From Porphyridium purpureum (lineage: Eukaryota; Rhodophyta; Bangiophyceae; Porphyridiales; Porphyridiaceae), in NCBI GenBank assembly GCA_008690995.1, contig VRMN01000002.1, forward strand, positions 1,302,001 through 1,366,000: a DNA stretch of 64,000 nt, given 5' to 3'. The position numbers were made by a program, and so were the translations under genes. A model generated the notes under the pieces. It ran no database searches. It was given only the letters and a program-made list of their open reading frames with translations, and was not told the origin of the DNA. The first letter of the stretch is position 1. Every line of letters begins with the position of its first letter. Shown here piece after piece: positions 27,372 through 35,709 of this stretch.

Positions 27372-29042
27372 ATGATCCGTGGAACAGACTGCACACTGTA
27401 TGGTGACGCACGCACGGCGAGGATGCCAGCTGTCTTGGCGTTCGGGTTTGGGAGCCCATTGCCTGTTCTATGTACCGCGAGACATGCAGGGGCCGGTGAG
27501 GTATCGTCGCTGTGTGCGCATTCGCGCTCCGTACTACTCTGTCGCGCGGGCGGACCCATTATGATGTCAGATCCTCTGTCCACGGAGTTCAAGGCGGAAG
27601 ATCCAGAGCGCTGCTCTAGAAGATGCTTTCTGGCGAACGCGGCCAGAAGCTCGGCAGCTGCCGCGCTTTTTGTCACAGCCTCCGGCCAGCTCGCAGGTAC
27701 CGCAGACGCAGCCGTGACTGGAAGCAAAAGTGATCTAAGGCCTCCTCGCGGCTTTGTTTCAGTGCAGCTGCCAAAAGCTGGTATCGAGCTTACCGACGGT
27801 GTCGTGATTGCGTCCGGCGGCACATCTTCGGGAAAGAGCAACATTGTACTAATTGGGACGCGCTCAGGAGAGATCCTTCGCAGCGTGGATGGCGGACAGT
27901 CCTTCAAGCTTCAAAAAGTTGCATCGCCTGGTACACCAGTGGAAAATCTAGCCTCGTTGCGTAATGGGCAGGTATGGGCAACATCGCCTGACGGTGTGCT
28001 GTTTTCGTCGATTGATCAAGGAGGCTCGTGGAAAAAGATCGAGCTGCCGAGCAGCATGAAGGCAGGGCCGGTACTCGTGAGTGATGTGTTTGCCGCTACA
28101 GGTAGTAACACGGCGACCGGTGTCCAGCTGCTCACGTCGGATGGCCGCATGTATGTGACCGAGTCGATGGGACGGACCTGGCGTGGTTTGAACGTGAGCC
28201 CACTGCGCAGGCGCGACCTGAACACGGCGCTGAGCTCTAGGAGTACGTTTGCTGCGGGTCTGATACTACCAGTGTTTGCAGAAACCACCGAGGCACCACC
28301 TGATGAAGCTCTTGAACACGCAGCGTTGGAGCACGCCGTCGCCCCTGCAGTTGGACCAGAGGAAACGGGCACAGCGGAGAAGGCTGCAGCTGGAATTCAA
28401 GAGAGCGTGGAAGCAGAGGCTGGTCAACCGAGAGTCTTGAAAGGTGAGGCCGGGCTCGTGCGGGCAGATGTGGATTCGGATGGAAATTTCGTCGCATACT
28501 CTGTGCTATCAGACACCATTTTTGTCTGTGCCCGTGGCTCAGACCGCTGGCGCGCGATCAGCGTTGCGCCTTCATCAGCCGGTGACTCATTTGTCCGTGC
28601 GGGCTGGCTTCCTGCGCCGTACTCTGGGCCGGAGCTTCGTCGATGCTGGGTTTCGTTCCGCGACGGCACCGTTGCGTTTTTGTCGCTTACTTCCGACATG
28701 TCTGCGATCGCAGACCGCCAGGTGGTCGTTTCTGCAGAGCAAAGCGGTGGGTATCCTACCGTTGCACTGGCGCGGCGCATGACCTCCAGCGGGGATGAGC
28801 TTTGTGCGCTGACTGGCCAAGGAACCCTTCTGCGTGCTCGATTCGCATCGGGCAGCGTCTGCCAGTCTGCGAGCTCGTTCAAGTCCACGTGCCAACCGTC
28901 CATCTCTTGGACACCTCTGTACACACTGAACGGAGGCGCGGACACGTCTGCTGCGTCGCCATGGGTCGCGCAAACGCTGATTGCGGCCAACCGACTGTTT
29001 ATTCTGGGCTCTCCAGGCGTGCTCCTGGCTTCCAAGCTTTGA
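27372..29042 (+). CDS. Ycf48/HCF136-like thylakoid-lumen beta-propeller (divergent)
   Basis: A 556-residue protein with a two-part leader: an N-terminal transit-like stretch, then a Tat-type signal (RRCFLANAARSSAAAALFV near 83-101) ending in an ADA cleavage-like site near 113. That is the route to the thylakoid lumen. The mature part has sialidase-type propeller repeats: GTRSGEILRSVDGGQSFKLQKV, GVLFSSIDQGGSWKKIELP, DGRMYVTESMGRTWRGL. This is the layout of Ycf48/HCF136, which binds newly made D1 during photosystem II assembly. It is longer and more divergent than the usual 325-400 residue factor, with a Glu/Ala-rich insert (about 310-350). It may be a paralogue of the true factor. Confidence 0.65.
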   Translation: MIRGTDCTLYGDARTARMPAVLAFGFGSPLPVLCTARHAGAGEVSSLCAHSRSVLLCRAGGPIMMSDPLSTEFKAEDPERCSRRCFLANAARSSAAAALFVTASGQLAGTADAAVTGSKSDLRPPRGFVSVQLPKAGIELTDGVVIASGGTSSGKSNIVLIGTRSGEILRSVDGGQSFKLQKVASPGTPVENLASLRNGQVWATSPDGVLFSSIDQGGSWKKIELPSSMKAGPVLVSDVFAATGSNTATGVQLLTSDGRMYVTESMGRTWRGLNVSPLRRRDLNTALSSRSTFAAGLILPVFAETTEAPPDEALEHAALEHAVAPAVGPEETGTAEKAAAGIQESVEAEAGQPRVLKGEAGLVRADVDSDGNFVAYSVLSDTIFVCARGSDRWRAISVAPSSAGDSFVRAGWLPAPYSGPELRRCWVSFRDGTVAFLSLTSDMSAIADRQVVVSAEQSGGYPTVALARRMTSSGDELCALTGQGTLLRARFASGSVCQSASSFKSTCQPSISWTPLYTLNGGADTSAASPWVAQTLIAANRLFILGSPGVLLASKL

Positions 29043-29617
29043 ACTCGTGCCGTACCCCTTGGGTACAGCGGGCTGTCTCGTTCCCGCACCCCGTGTGCCA
29101 TTTTCATAGTAAAACCTGCATGATTTGATAGAAGACGCACGGATTTGTGTTTTCGCGTTTGGGTCGGGTGTTCGCGGTATTGGAGCGTCCAAACAGGGGC
29201 CGCGATGCGACAGCAGGGAACAAAGCATTGCAAGGGGGGCGCAACACTGCAAAGGAACAAGCGTCCTGTCCGCTTCGACTCGTGGTGCGTCTGGTGGGGT
29301 GGATTAGTGCTGCCACTGGCTGCTCATACTGATCTTGGGCCGCGGACTAATCGCAGTTGATTTATTCGCAGCCAAGTTTGTGCACTCTGGTATTTCTGGC
29401 TGCGGCGCCGCCCGCACGAAAGTTGGCACGCGCAGCACGTGCGGCCTTTGTCGATTCCACTGGATTCTCAGAGCCACTGTGCGCGTGTGTCGGTGGGTTG
29501 TTGTGTGCGTGTGCGTGTGCATCGGCCTCTCTTCTTCTTCTCGTCGTGGACGTGTTGCGTGGGTCTGCGAAGAGCACACCCAGTCCCAGACAAAGTTGCG
29601 AGTGGTCAACGCGCATC
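29043..29617. other. Intergenic, nothing recognised
   Basis: A 575-bp spacer between two plus-strand genes. The upstream in-frame extension of the protease frame (from TTG 29357) is Cys/Ala/Leu-rich and has no conserved feature, so I treat it as leader. Confidence 0.45.
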
Positions 29618-31753
29618 ATGGGCCGGCTGTGCGACAAAGAAAGGGGAAAGGAAGTGATGCCATGTAGAAGCGATGCTGTGGCTCGGAGATGTACGCCGCG
29701 ACGTGGCGGAGTGGTGCACCGTGTGGTCTTTCTTCTCGGCGTGATGCTTTGTGCCTTGCTGCTTGGCGGCGGCAAGGGGGTGGACTCTGCGAAGAACACG
29801 CAACATTTACCTGGGATGAACCGGCCACCAGTCTCGCTTCCGCTCTTTGTTGCACCCGCTGGCACACCGCGAATGCGCATTCCAGGAGAAAGTAACAAGG
29901 TCGTGGCATTGCCGTCGTGGCGTTTTGCCGGGCGGCAAAAGATGTACGAAGATTTCGAGCCCTGGTACGAGCTGCCTCCGTACGTGGGTACGAAGCGGGC
30001 GTCCCAGGCGCGTGCTCAACAGAGAACAGCTGTGGTTCATTCCCTCGCGACCAATACCTCCGAGCGCCAGGACTCGGTACCGCTGTTCGGGGGTATTACA
30101 GCGGTGGGTGAGTACTATCTTCAGGTGAAAGCGGGGGGCCAGCCTGTGCGTATTCAGCTCGATTCCGGATCTTCCACGACGGCTTTCCCACTTTCTTACT
30201 GCTCCTCTTGTCGACAGGGTGACAAGCGCTACGATCCGTCAAAGTCAACGTCGGCAGAGGGCAGTCGGACGATTCAGTGCGGCTCGGACGAGTGCCGCGC
30301 AAACTCGTGCGGCGGCCGCTGCGGTTCGTGTGACTCTGCTACGCAAGCGTGTTGCTCGATCTCCAATAAGGGATACTGTGCCTTTTCTTTGCAGTACGGA
30401 GACGGGTCCGGATGCCAAGGCGCGCTGGTCGAAGATGTTCTGGAGTGGACCCCCGAGTTGAAGGCGCGGACCGTGTTTGGAGGCATTGAAAAGGACACCT
30501 CCGACTTTGAGCGATCTCAAGTGGACGGGATTCTGGGCGTAGCATTCCCACCGCTTGCTTGCAACCCGACGTGCATCAAGCCTGCATTTGATGCTTTGCG
30601 GGATGAAAACAATTTGCGCGATGAATTCACGGTTTGCTCGACGTACGACGGAGGGCGCCTGGTACTGGGTGCCGGCGACAAAAGCACTGTCAAAGATGGC
30701 AAAGGATTTGAGTATGCCCCGATCATACCGCAGACAAATACGTTTTACAAAATGCAGATGCATGGCGAGTTTTTTATGGACGGGCATCGCATTGAAGAGT
30801 CGACCCTGCGCGTAGGCATTGTCGACACCGGTACGACGCTCTTGATTATCAGTTCATCCATGTTCAACAAATTGGTAGGCTGGCTGAAGGAAAACAAGTG
30901 CGATGAGTTTCCGGGGCTTTGCACCTCGAATACGTGGTTCAAGCCCATAGAATGTGTTGAAATCGATGACAGCGGACTCAGAGCACTTCCAGTTCTGTCC
31001 TTTGACGTAGGTGACGGAGACGAGAAGGTGCGCATCTCGCTCTCGGCGTTTGACTACATGCTGAAGTACGAAACAAATGGGCAGACGTACCGTTGCGTGG
31101 GGATCCACACGATGTCGCCCAGCGGAGGGGTGGATGTGATATTGGGTAACACGCTGCAGATGAAGTACTCCACTCACTATGATCGCGTGAATAAGCGCAT
31201 CGGATTTGGCACCGCCGCAGACAAGTGTTTGTTCGGAAAGACTTCTGGAGGGAGTGGAGGATCCGAAAGTTCGAACACAGATTCCCAAAACGGTGCGACA
31301 TCAACACCTAAGCCTCAGTCGTCGTCGAATTCTGATCCAAAGACGAATGGCGACGGTGAAGGAAATGTTGTGCACGGCTGCGAAACATATGCTGGCTCCT
31401 GCGCTGATTGTTCGGCGGCCATCGGCTGCACATTTAATTACGTGTCGCACGACTGCGTGAACCGGCACAGGCACCCGGTGGACTCTGTTTTGGGGTGGCC
31501 GTGGTGTGCAGAGCATATGTATATTTGTGAAGACCGGCCGGTCCTTCGCATCGGATTAATTATTGGCGTGGTTGCCGGTGCCGCAATTTTCGCCATGATC
31601 ACGGTGCTGGGCATTGTGCGCTGCGTTCGCTTGCGACGCATTCAGGCGTCTCGCAATAGATATGCTTCCGGTGCAACGGACGACGCTGGGAGCAGTAGTA
31701 TTCCACTCGCGTTTGCCGATGATTCAGAGTCGGACTATGACGGCGAAGATTAG
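29618..31753 (+). CDS. Membrane-anchored pepsin-like aspartic protease
   Basis: A 711-residue type I membrane protein. A signal-like segment VVFLLGVMLCALLLGG follows the start. The A1 protease domain has both catalytic motifs: LDSGSST with aspartate 182 and VDTGTT with aspartate 403. A cysteine-rich insert follows the first active-site strand (CSSC ... CGSDECRANSCGGRCGSC ... QACC), as in nepenthesins and apicomplexan plasmepsin V-type enzymes. After a Ser/Thr linker comes a PSI-like cysteine module (CETYAGSCADCSAAIGCTF), one membrane helix (IGLIIGVVAGAAIFAMITVL) and a short acidic tail. It probably acts in the secretory system. Starts at ATG 29618 or 29657 are possible; the open frame itself begins at TTG. 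Confidence 0.9.
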   Translation: MGRLCDKERGKEVMPCRSDAVARRCTPRRGGVVHRVVFLLGVMLCALLLGGGKGVDSAKNTQHLPGMNRPPVSLPLFVAPAGTPRMRIPGESNKVVALPSWRFAGRQKMYEDFEPWYELPPYVGTKRASQARAQQRTAVVHSLATNTSERQDSVPLFGGITAVGEYYLQVKAGGQPVRIQLDSGSSTTAFPLSYCSSCRQGDKRYDPSKSTSAEGSRTIQCGSDECRANSCGGRCGSCDSATQACCSISNKGYCAFSLQYGDGSGCQGALVEDVLEWTPELKARTVFGGIEKDTSDFERSQVDGILGVAFPPLACNPTCIKPAFDALRDENNLRDEFTVCSTYDGGRLVLGAGDKSTVKDGKGFEYAPIIPQTNTFYKMQMHGEFFMDGHRIEESTLRVGIVDTGTTLLIISSSMFNKLVGWLKENKCDEFPGLCTSNTWFKPIECVEIDDSGLRALPVLSFDVGDGDEKVRISLSAFDYMLKYETNGQTYRCVGIHTMSPSGGVDVILGNTLQMKYSTHYDRVNKRIGFGTAADKCLFGKTSGGSGGSESSNTDSQNGATSTPKPQSSSNSDPKTNGDGEGNVVHGCETYAGSCADCSAAIGCTFNYVSHDCVNRHRHPVDSVLGWPWCAEHMYICEDRPVLRIGLIIGVVAGAAIFAMITVLGIVRCVRLRRIQASRNRYASGATDDAGSSSIPLAFADDSESDYDGED

Positions 31754-31976
31754 TAGACGGAAGATTTGCATTAAACGGGACTTTACCATACTGTCGTTCA
31801 TGCTGTGTAAGTTACGAGGCGGTGGTCGACTCCCAGAACCTCATTCGCTGTGGCAACGCTGACCCTACGGTCCGAACAAGAACTGCTCAAACCCCGCACG
31901 CACATCCCGTGCGACACATGCGAGCTTTCTGGTTTTTCCACCCCAGAGAAGGAATCATTTTCGTTGGAAATTTCCG

Positions 31977-32975
31977 ATGAAGAATGGTCGCGTCAGAGCA
32001 ACAGACACGAAAAGAATGACGCCGACAGCAGCGGAAGCGGCGGCGTTTGCGGTTCCCGTGATCTCGCTGCGATCTGGGGCTGATGATGTAGTTCTTGCGC
32101 AGGAAATACGCGGGGCGTGCGAGGGTGCAGGCTTTTTCTATCTCAGCGAGCACGGCGTGAGTGAAGCTCTTGTCGCCAGGGCGTTCGAATGGTCAGCAAA
32201 ACTGTTTGACTTGCCGCTGGAGGAAAAGAGTAACTGTCGTTGGACTTTAAACAACTACAGTCGAGGATGGACGCCGCTCATGGAGGAAACGTTGGACCCG
32301 AAGAACTCATCCGCAGCAGATACAAAAGAAGGCTTTTACATTGGCCGTGAGATGCCCCCTACGCGGCGCTTCCACGGCCCGAATCAATGGCCGACGCCCG
32401 CAAGCTGTCCCTCGTGGACGCAGCATGATTGCGATGAATTCCGAGCAGTTATGACGGAGTATTGGACGGTGTGTGAGACGCTCGGGAAGCGCGTCGTCCG
32501 TCTACTGGCATACGCTGTGGCATCCGACTTTTCCTCATTTGATGCGTACACGAAGCAGCCCATGGTGTTTCTGCGTCTCTTGCACTACACGGGGATCAAG
32601 TCGGAAGCGTCCGAAGGCCGCTTTGCCTGTGGTGCGCATTCTGATTACGGACTGCTCACGTTCTTGCGCACCGATGATGAACCAGGCCTGCAGATTCTGA
32701 GCAAGCAAGGAGAGTGGTGCGATGTACCGCCGCGTCCGGGAATGTTCATCGTGAACATCGGCGACCTGGTTGAAGTCATTAGCCAGGGGCGCTTCCGCTC
32801 GACAACCCACCGGGTGCTGAATAAGACGGGCCGCGAACGTTACTCCATTCCGGTCTTCTTCGAGCCGGATGCAGATGCGCCGATTGCTCGGGACGCACAG
32901 GGCAACGTGATCACTGCGATTCAGTACCTGCAACTCAAGTACGAGCAGACGCACGCAGACTTCCAGGCGCTCTGA
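31977..32975 (+). CDS. 2-oxoglutarate/Fe(II)-dependent oxygenase (isopenicillin-N-synthase-like)
   Basis: A 332-residue soluble enzyme of the 2OG-Fe(II) oxygenase superfamily. The N-terminal DIOX_N part is VPVISLRSG ... EIRGACEGAGFFYLSEHGV. The iron ligands are in GAHSDYGLLTFL (His 221 and Asp 223) with the distal histidine in RSTTHRVLN, and the co-substrate motif is RERYSIPVFFEP (RxS). FRSTTHRV and PGMFIVNIGD are typical. Relatives in algae and fungi oxidise many small molecules, so the substrate cannot be named. An alternative ATG lies at residue 14 (MTPTAAEAAA). No leader is evident. Confidence 0.93.
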   Translation: MKNGRVRATDTKRMTPTAAEAAAFAVPVISLRSGADDVVLAQEIRGACEGAGFFYLSEHGVSEALVARAFEWSAKLFDLPLEEKSNCRWTLNNYSRGWTPLMEETLDPKNSSAADTKEGFYIGREMPPTRRFHGPNQWPTPASCPSWTQHDCDEFRAVMTEYWTVCETLGKRVVRLLAYAVASDFSSFDAYTKQPMVFLRLLHYTGIKSEASEGRFACGAHSDYGLLTFLRTDDEPGLQILSKQGEWCDVPPRPGMFIVNIGDLVEVISQGRFRSTTHRVLNKTGRERYSIPVFFEPDADAPIARDAQGNVITAIQYLQLKYEQTHADFQAL

Positions 32976-33193
32976 TTCAAACAAGAAGGGATTGGCGCGT
33001 TCAACGTCTCGGCGAACCCGTTTCTTCCCAAATTTGTTTTTCTTTCCATGCTTCCTTCCATCCCAGGTTTGTTTCTGTGCTGTGTGGATGAACGATTATA
33101 TGTATCTAGACAAGGTCTCACAGCCGTGGATCATCGCCAAGCTAGCCACGGGACAGGTTTCGGCGTCGCGCAAAGAAGCATGCTGACAGACAT

Positions 33194-33223
<30 letters not shown>
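33194..33223 (+). repeat. (CAG)10 trinucleotide repeat
   Basis: Ten perfect CAG units in a row in non-coding sequence downstream of the oxygenase gene. A variable microsatellite is expected. Confidence 0.9.
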
Positions 33224-33224
<1 letters not shown>

Positions 33225-33285
33225 GAGCTTGTCGCGAGGACGCGCACACTCCTCGGATGGGGGTACAGCAGATGCCGGCGAGGCT

Positions 33286-33329
33286 GTACAGTTAAACTGT
33301 ACCTATAGGATGTGGCCTGAGGTACAGTT
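33286..33329. promoter_or_regulatory. 17-bp GTACAGTT palindrome plus half-site
   Basis: GTACAGTT-A-AACTGTAC at 33286-33302 is a perfect inverted repeat with a 1-nt centre. A further GTACAGTT occurs at 33322-33329 and GTACAG at 33263. It is the strongest copy of the element, though 1.06 kb from the next plus-strand start (34388). Confidence 0.5.
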
Positions 33330-34387
33330 GTGCGGAGGTACCGCAGCTCGCGTCACCTCGCAAACCCTAACGAAGTGCCAACGCCTGGGCCAAAAATTTC
33401 CATTTTTTTGTCCTGCGCTTGTATGGACGCGCGCGAGCTGAATGTGGGAGGGTGTGTGTTATACGCAGAGAGAGCGCCGCGAGCGGCATAGATGCCTTGA
33501 TTCCAAAAGCGAACTCACGCGGTGGTGCGCCTAGGCCGCTGACCACCGAATAGAAAGGGGGGTTCCGCTTCCGATGATCCTGATTCTGGTGGCCTGGCGT
33601 GCTGGTTCTGGGCACGAGCATCTGCAGCAGTAGCAGCTGTTCGTCAATCATCACGCGTGCTGACTCACACACACACACACACACACACAGAGGAGACGCG
33701 TTGGCTGGTTTCCGGCGTTGTTCGAACGGTTTACTCTCTTCGTAGGTAATTGATCTGAGAGGAGCGGCAGCTGAGCGAGGCCACGTTGACAAGGAGCCTG
33801 TAGAAGTACATCTCAAGTGACTCCGGTGCGACCTTGGGCATGTTCATTACCTGCACACCTCGTCACATTTTGTTTGGCAGACTGGCGCACACGAAGAGCA
33901 CGGAAAGGAAACGTTGCACAGTCGCGTGCGCGTCCGCTGGCAAGTGGCGTTCGCGAGCGTGGTTGTATGCTCGCACGCGCGCAAGCTCGCGTCGTTTGCG
34001 ATAGATTGAGCCGAGGTCTTCGTCGTATGCGATGCTGATTGAAAACTTGAGTACACACCCGGTGAAACGCTGATTCAGGTTCAGAGTTTGATCTCTGAAC
34101 GTTCGGACGACTACGTGACAAGACTTGGACGGAGAACCACGCGATCGGGTTGCGCGGCTGCGGGCGGGCTCTCCCTGCGCGCTCCGCTGTGTTTTGATTT
34201 CATTTTCTGAAGATCGGACACGCCTGCGTGTGGCCGCTCGCTCCAGAGCAAGAGGTGCGCTCTATTGGCCTGAAAAATAACAGCCAGATATTCTTCAGCG
34301 TCTGTGCGAGGCACTTGTCATCGAGGGTGCTTTGGGCTTTCTTCTGTCACATGCGTGGATGAATTGAGTACTTCCGGTTAGTCTCCC

Positions 34388-35557
34388 ATGCTTCACAAAG
34401 ACCAGCGAAGCAAGCGGAGAAGGCATGAAAGTGAAGACGAAAATTCGGCGGAGGAGGGATCAGTGCCGTCAGGAATTCACCCGCAACCGGACCTTGACGA
34501 AAAGCCAGCTGCGTCTGTCGCTGATCCCGCAACGGCGGCTGCCGCCTCGCAGCGGCACACCGCAACGTCAGGTGGGACTGATTCCGCACGCGGTGAAATC
34601 GCGGCTTGTACATTACCCGAGTCTCAGTCCCAGTCCCCAGCGATAATGGCCAGTCGACTGGCTGGATCAAGCTCCGTAGGTGTCGCATTTACCATGGGTG
34701 CAGAGCATCAGCACATGATGCCTGCGTCTGGTGAAAATCTGGCGGTTGCTGCGGCTTCCTCGGCCTCGCCCGTGAAACGCAGGAGGCTCAGCTCGACTGA
34801 AAGTGTATCACGGGCAGTAAGGACTGGGACACCACCTCCGGCCAGAGATTCGTCGTCTGTTGCAAGACCGTCCACTGCAGGTGGCGAGCCCGATCGGTAC
34901 GGGCATGGCACTGTTGAATTGCTCTATTCAGCTCCGGATTCTAGCGAACTTGACGATGATGATGATGACGACGACGACGACGACGACGAATACGACATGG
35001 AGGACTTTGGTCAAGAGGGTATGCTGGATGACAATACAATGTACCAGCTTGCTCAGCACGCTCTAGAACGCAAGGAGAAAGCGGTAAGTGATCTGGAAGC
35101 AGAACTAGCAGTGGCCAAGGCCGATATGAGCAAATTGCTAGAGCTTGTACGAAAAGAACCCAACGCTGCGAGTGTTCTGAGCGGGCTAGCCGGCTTGCCA
35201 GGAGCGAGCACAGACCCGATGGGCAAGGGTGCGCCCGCAGCACTGGCGCATACGCTAACAAGCGCTCAATCTTCACAGCGATATTCAGATGCGGCTGCGG
35301 CAGCTGCTGCCGCGCAGCTGTCAGCAGAGCTCGAAGCTCAGCCAGGCTCCGCTGAAGCCGCAGGCAGCAGCTCTGCCGTCCCTTCGCGCTCAGGCGGCTT
35401 CCGCACAATTGTAAGTAAGGAGCTCCGTGATCACGTCGCGAGCATGTTCAAGAGTCAGACATCTAATACGCCACGCCACACGTCGTCGTCCAGCACAAAC
35501 GGTGGCAACAGGAGCGGTGGTGAGAGCAGGAGTGGTGGAAAAAAAGAAACCGAATGA
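34388..35557 (+). CDS. Low-complexity, probably nuclear protein with Asp run
   Basis: A 389-residue protein I do not recognise. It begins with a basic stretch (MLHKDQRSKRRRHESE) and carries another basic cluster (VKRRRLSS), both nuclear-localisation-like. Most of it is Ser/Ala/Pro-rich and disordered. Around residues 188-200 is an aspartate run encoded by GAT/GAC repeats. The one ordered-looking part is residues about 210-265, a predicted coiled coil (ALERKEKAVSDLEAELAVAKADMSKLLELV). The C-terminus is Ser/Asn/Gly-rich and ends in basic residues. ATG 34388 is the first in frame. Function is unknown. Confidence 0.6.
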   Translation: MLHKDQRSKRRRHESEDENSAEEGSVPSGIHPQPDLDEKPAASVADPATAAAASQRHTATSGGTDSARGEIAACTLPESQSQSPAIMASRLAGSSSVGVAFTMGAEHQHMMPASGENLAVAAASSASPVKRRRLSSTESVSRAVRTGTPPPARDSSSVARPSTAGGEPDRYGHGTVELLYSAPDSSELDDDDDDDDDDDDEYDMEDFGQEGMLDDNTMYQLAQHALERKEKAVSDLEAELAVAKADMSKLLELVRKEPNAASVLSGLAGLPGASTDPMGKGAPAALAHTLTSAQSSQRYSDAAAAAAAAQLSAELEAQPGSAEAAGSSSAVPSRSGGFRTIVSKELRDHVASMFKSQTSNTPRHTSSSSTNGGNRSGGESRSGGKKETE

Positions 35558-35709
35558 CGGTTCGCAAAATTTCTCATTTTGATGTAAAAAAACAAAACAA
35601 AACAAAACAAAACAAACAAACTGTGCTTTAGTTTCAGGAACAGGTAAAAAGCTGAGGTTCAAGTTTAGCAACATCATCACGATTTGTCTCGCCCAAGATA
35701 GATATGCAG

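Larger units (their letters stand above)
32976..34387. other. 1.4-kb gene-free stretch with microsatellites
   Basis: No recognisable gene. It holds (CAG)10 at 33194-33223, the GTAC palindrome at 33286-33302, a further GTACAGTT at 33322-33329 and an (AC)n run near 33667-33688. A 38-codon minus-strand frame from ATG 33847 (MNMPKVAPESLEMYFYRLL) looks protein-like, but I could not link it to any family or exon. Confidence 0.4.

Noticed and set aside
33667-33688. (AC)n and other simple repeats as possible transposon tails
   Set aside because: No target-site duplication, no open frame and no terminal repeats nearby; ordinary microsatellites.
33733-33847. 38-codon minus-strand peptide MNMPKVAPESLEMYFYRLL...
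   Set aside because: Looks protein-like, but no family, no credible partner exon and no paralogue in the window.
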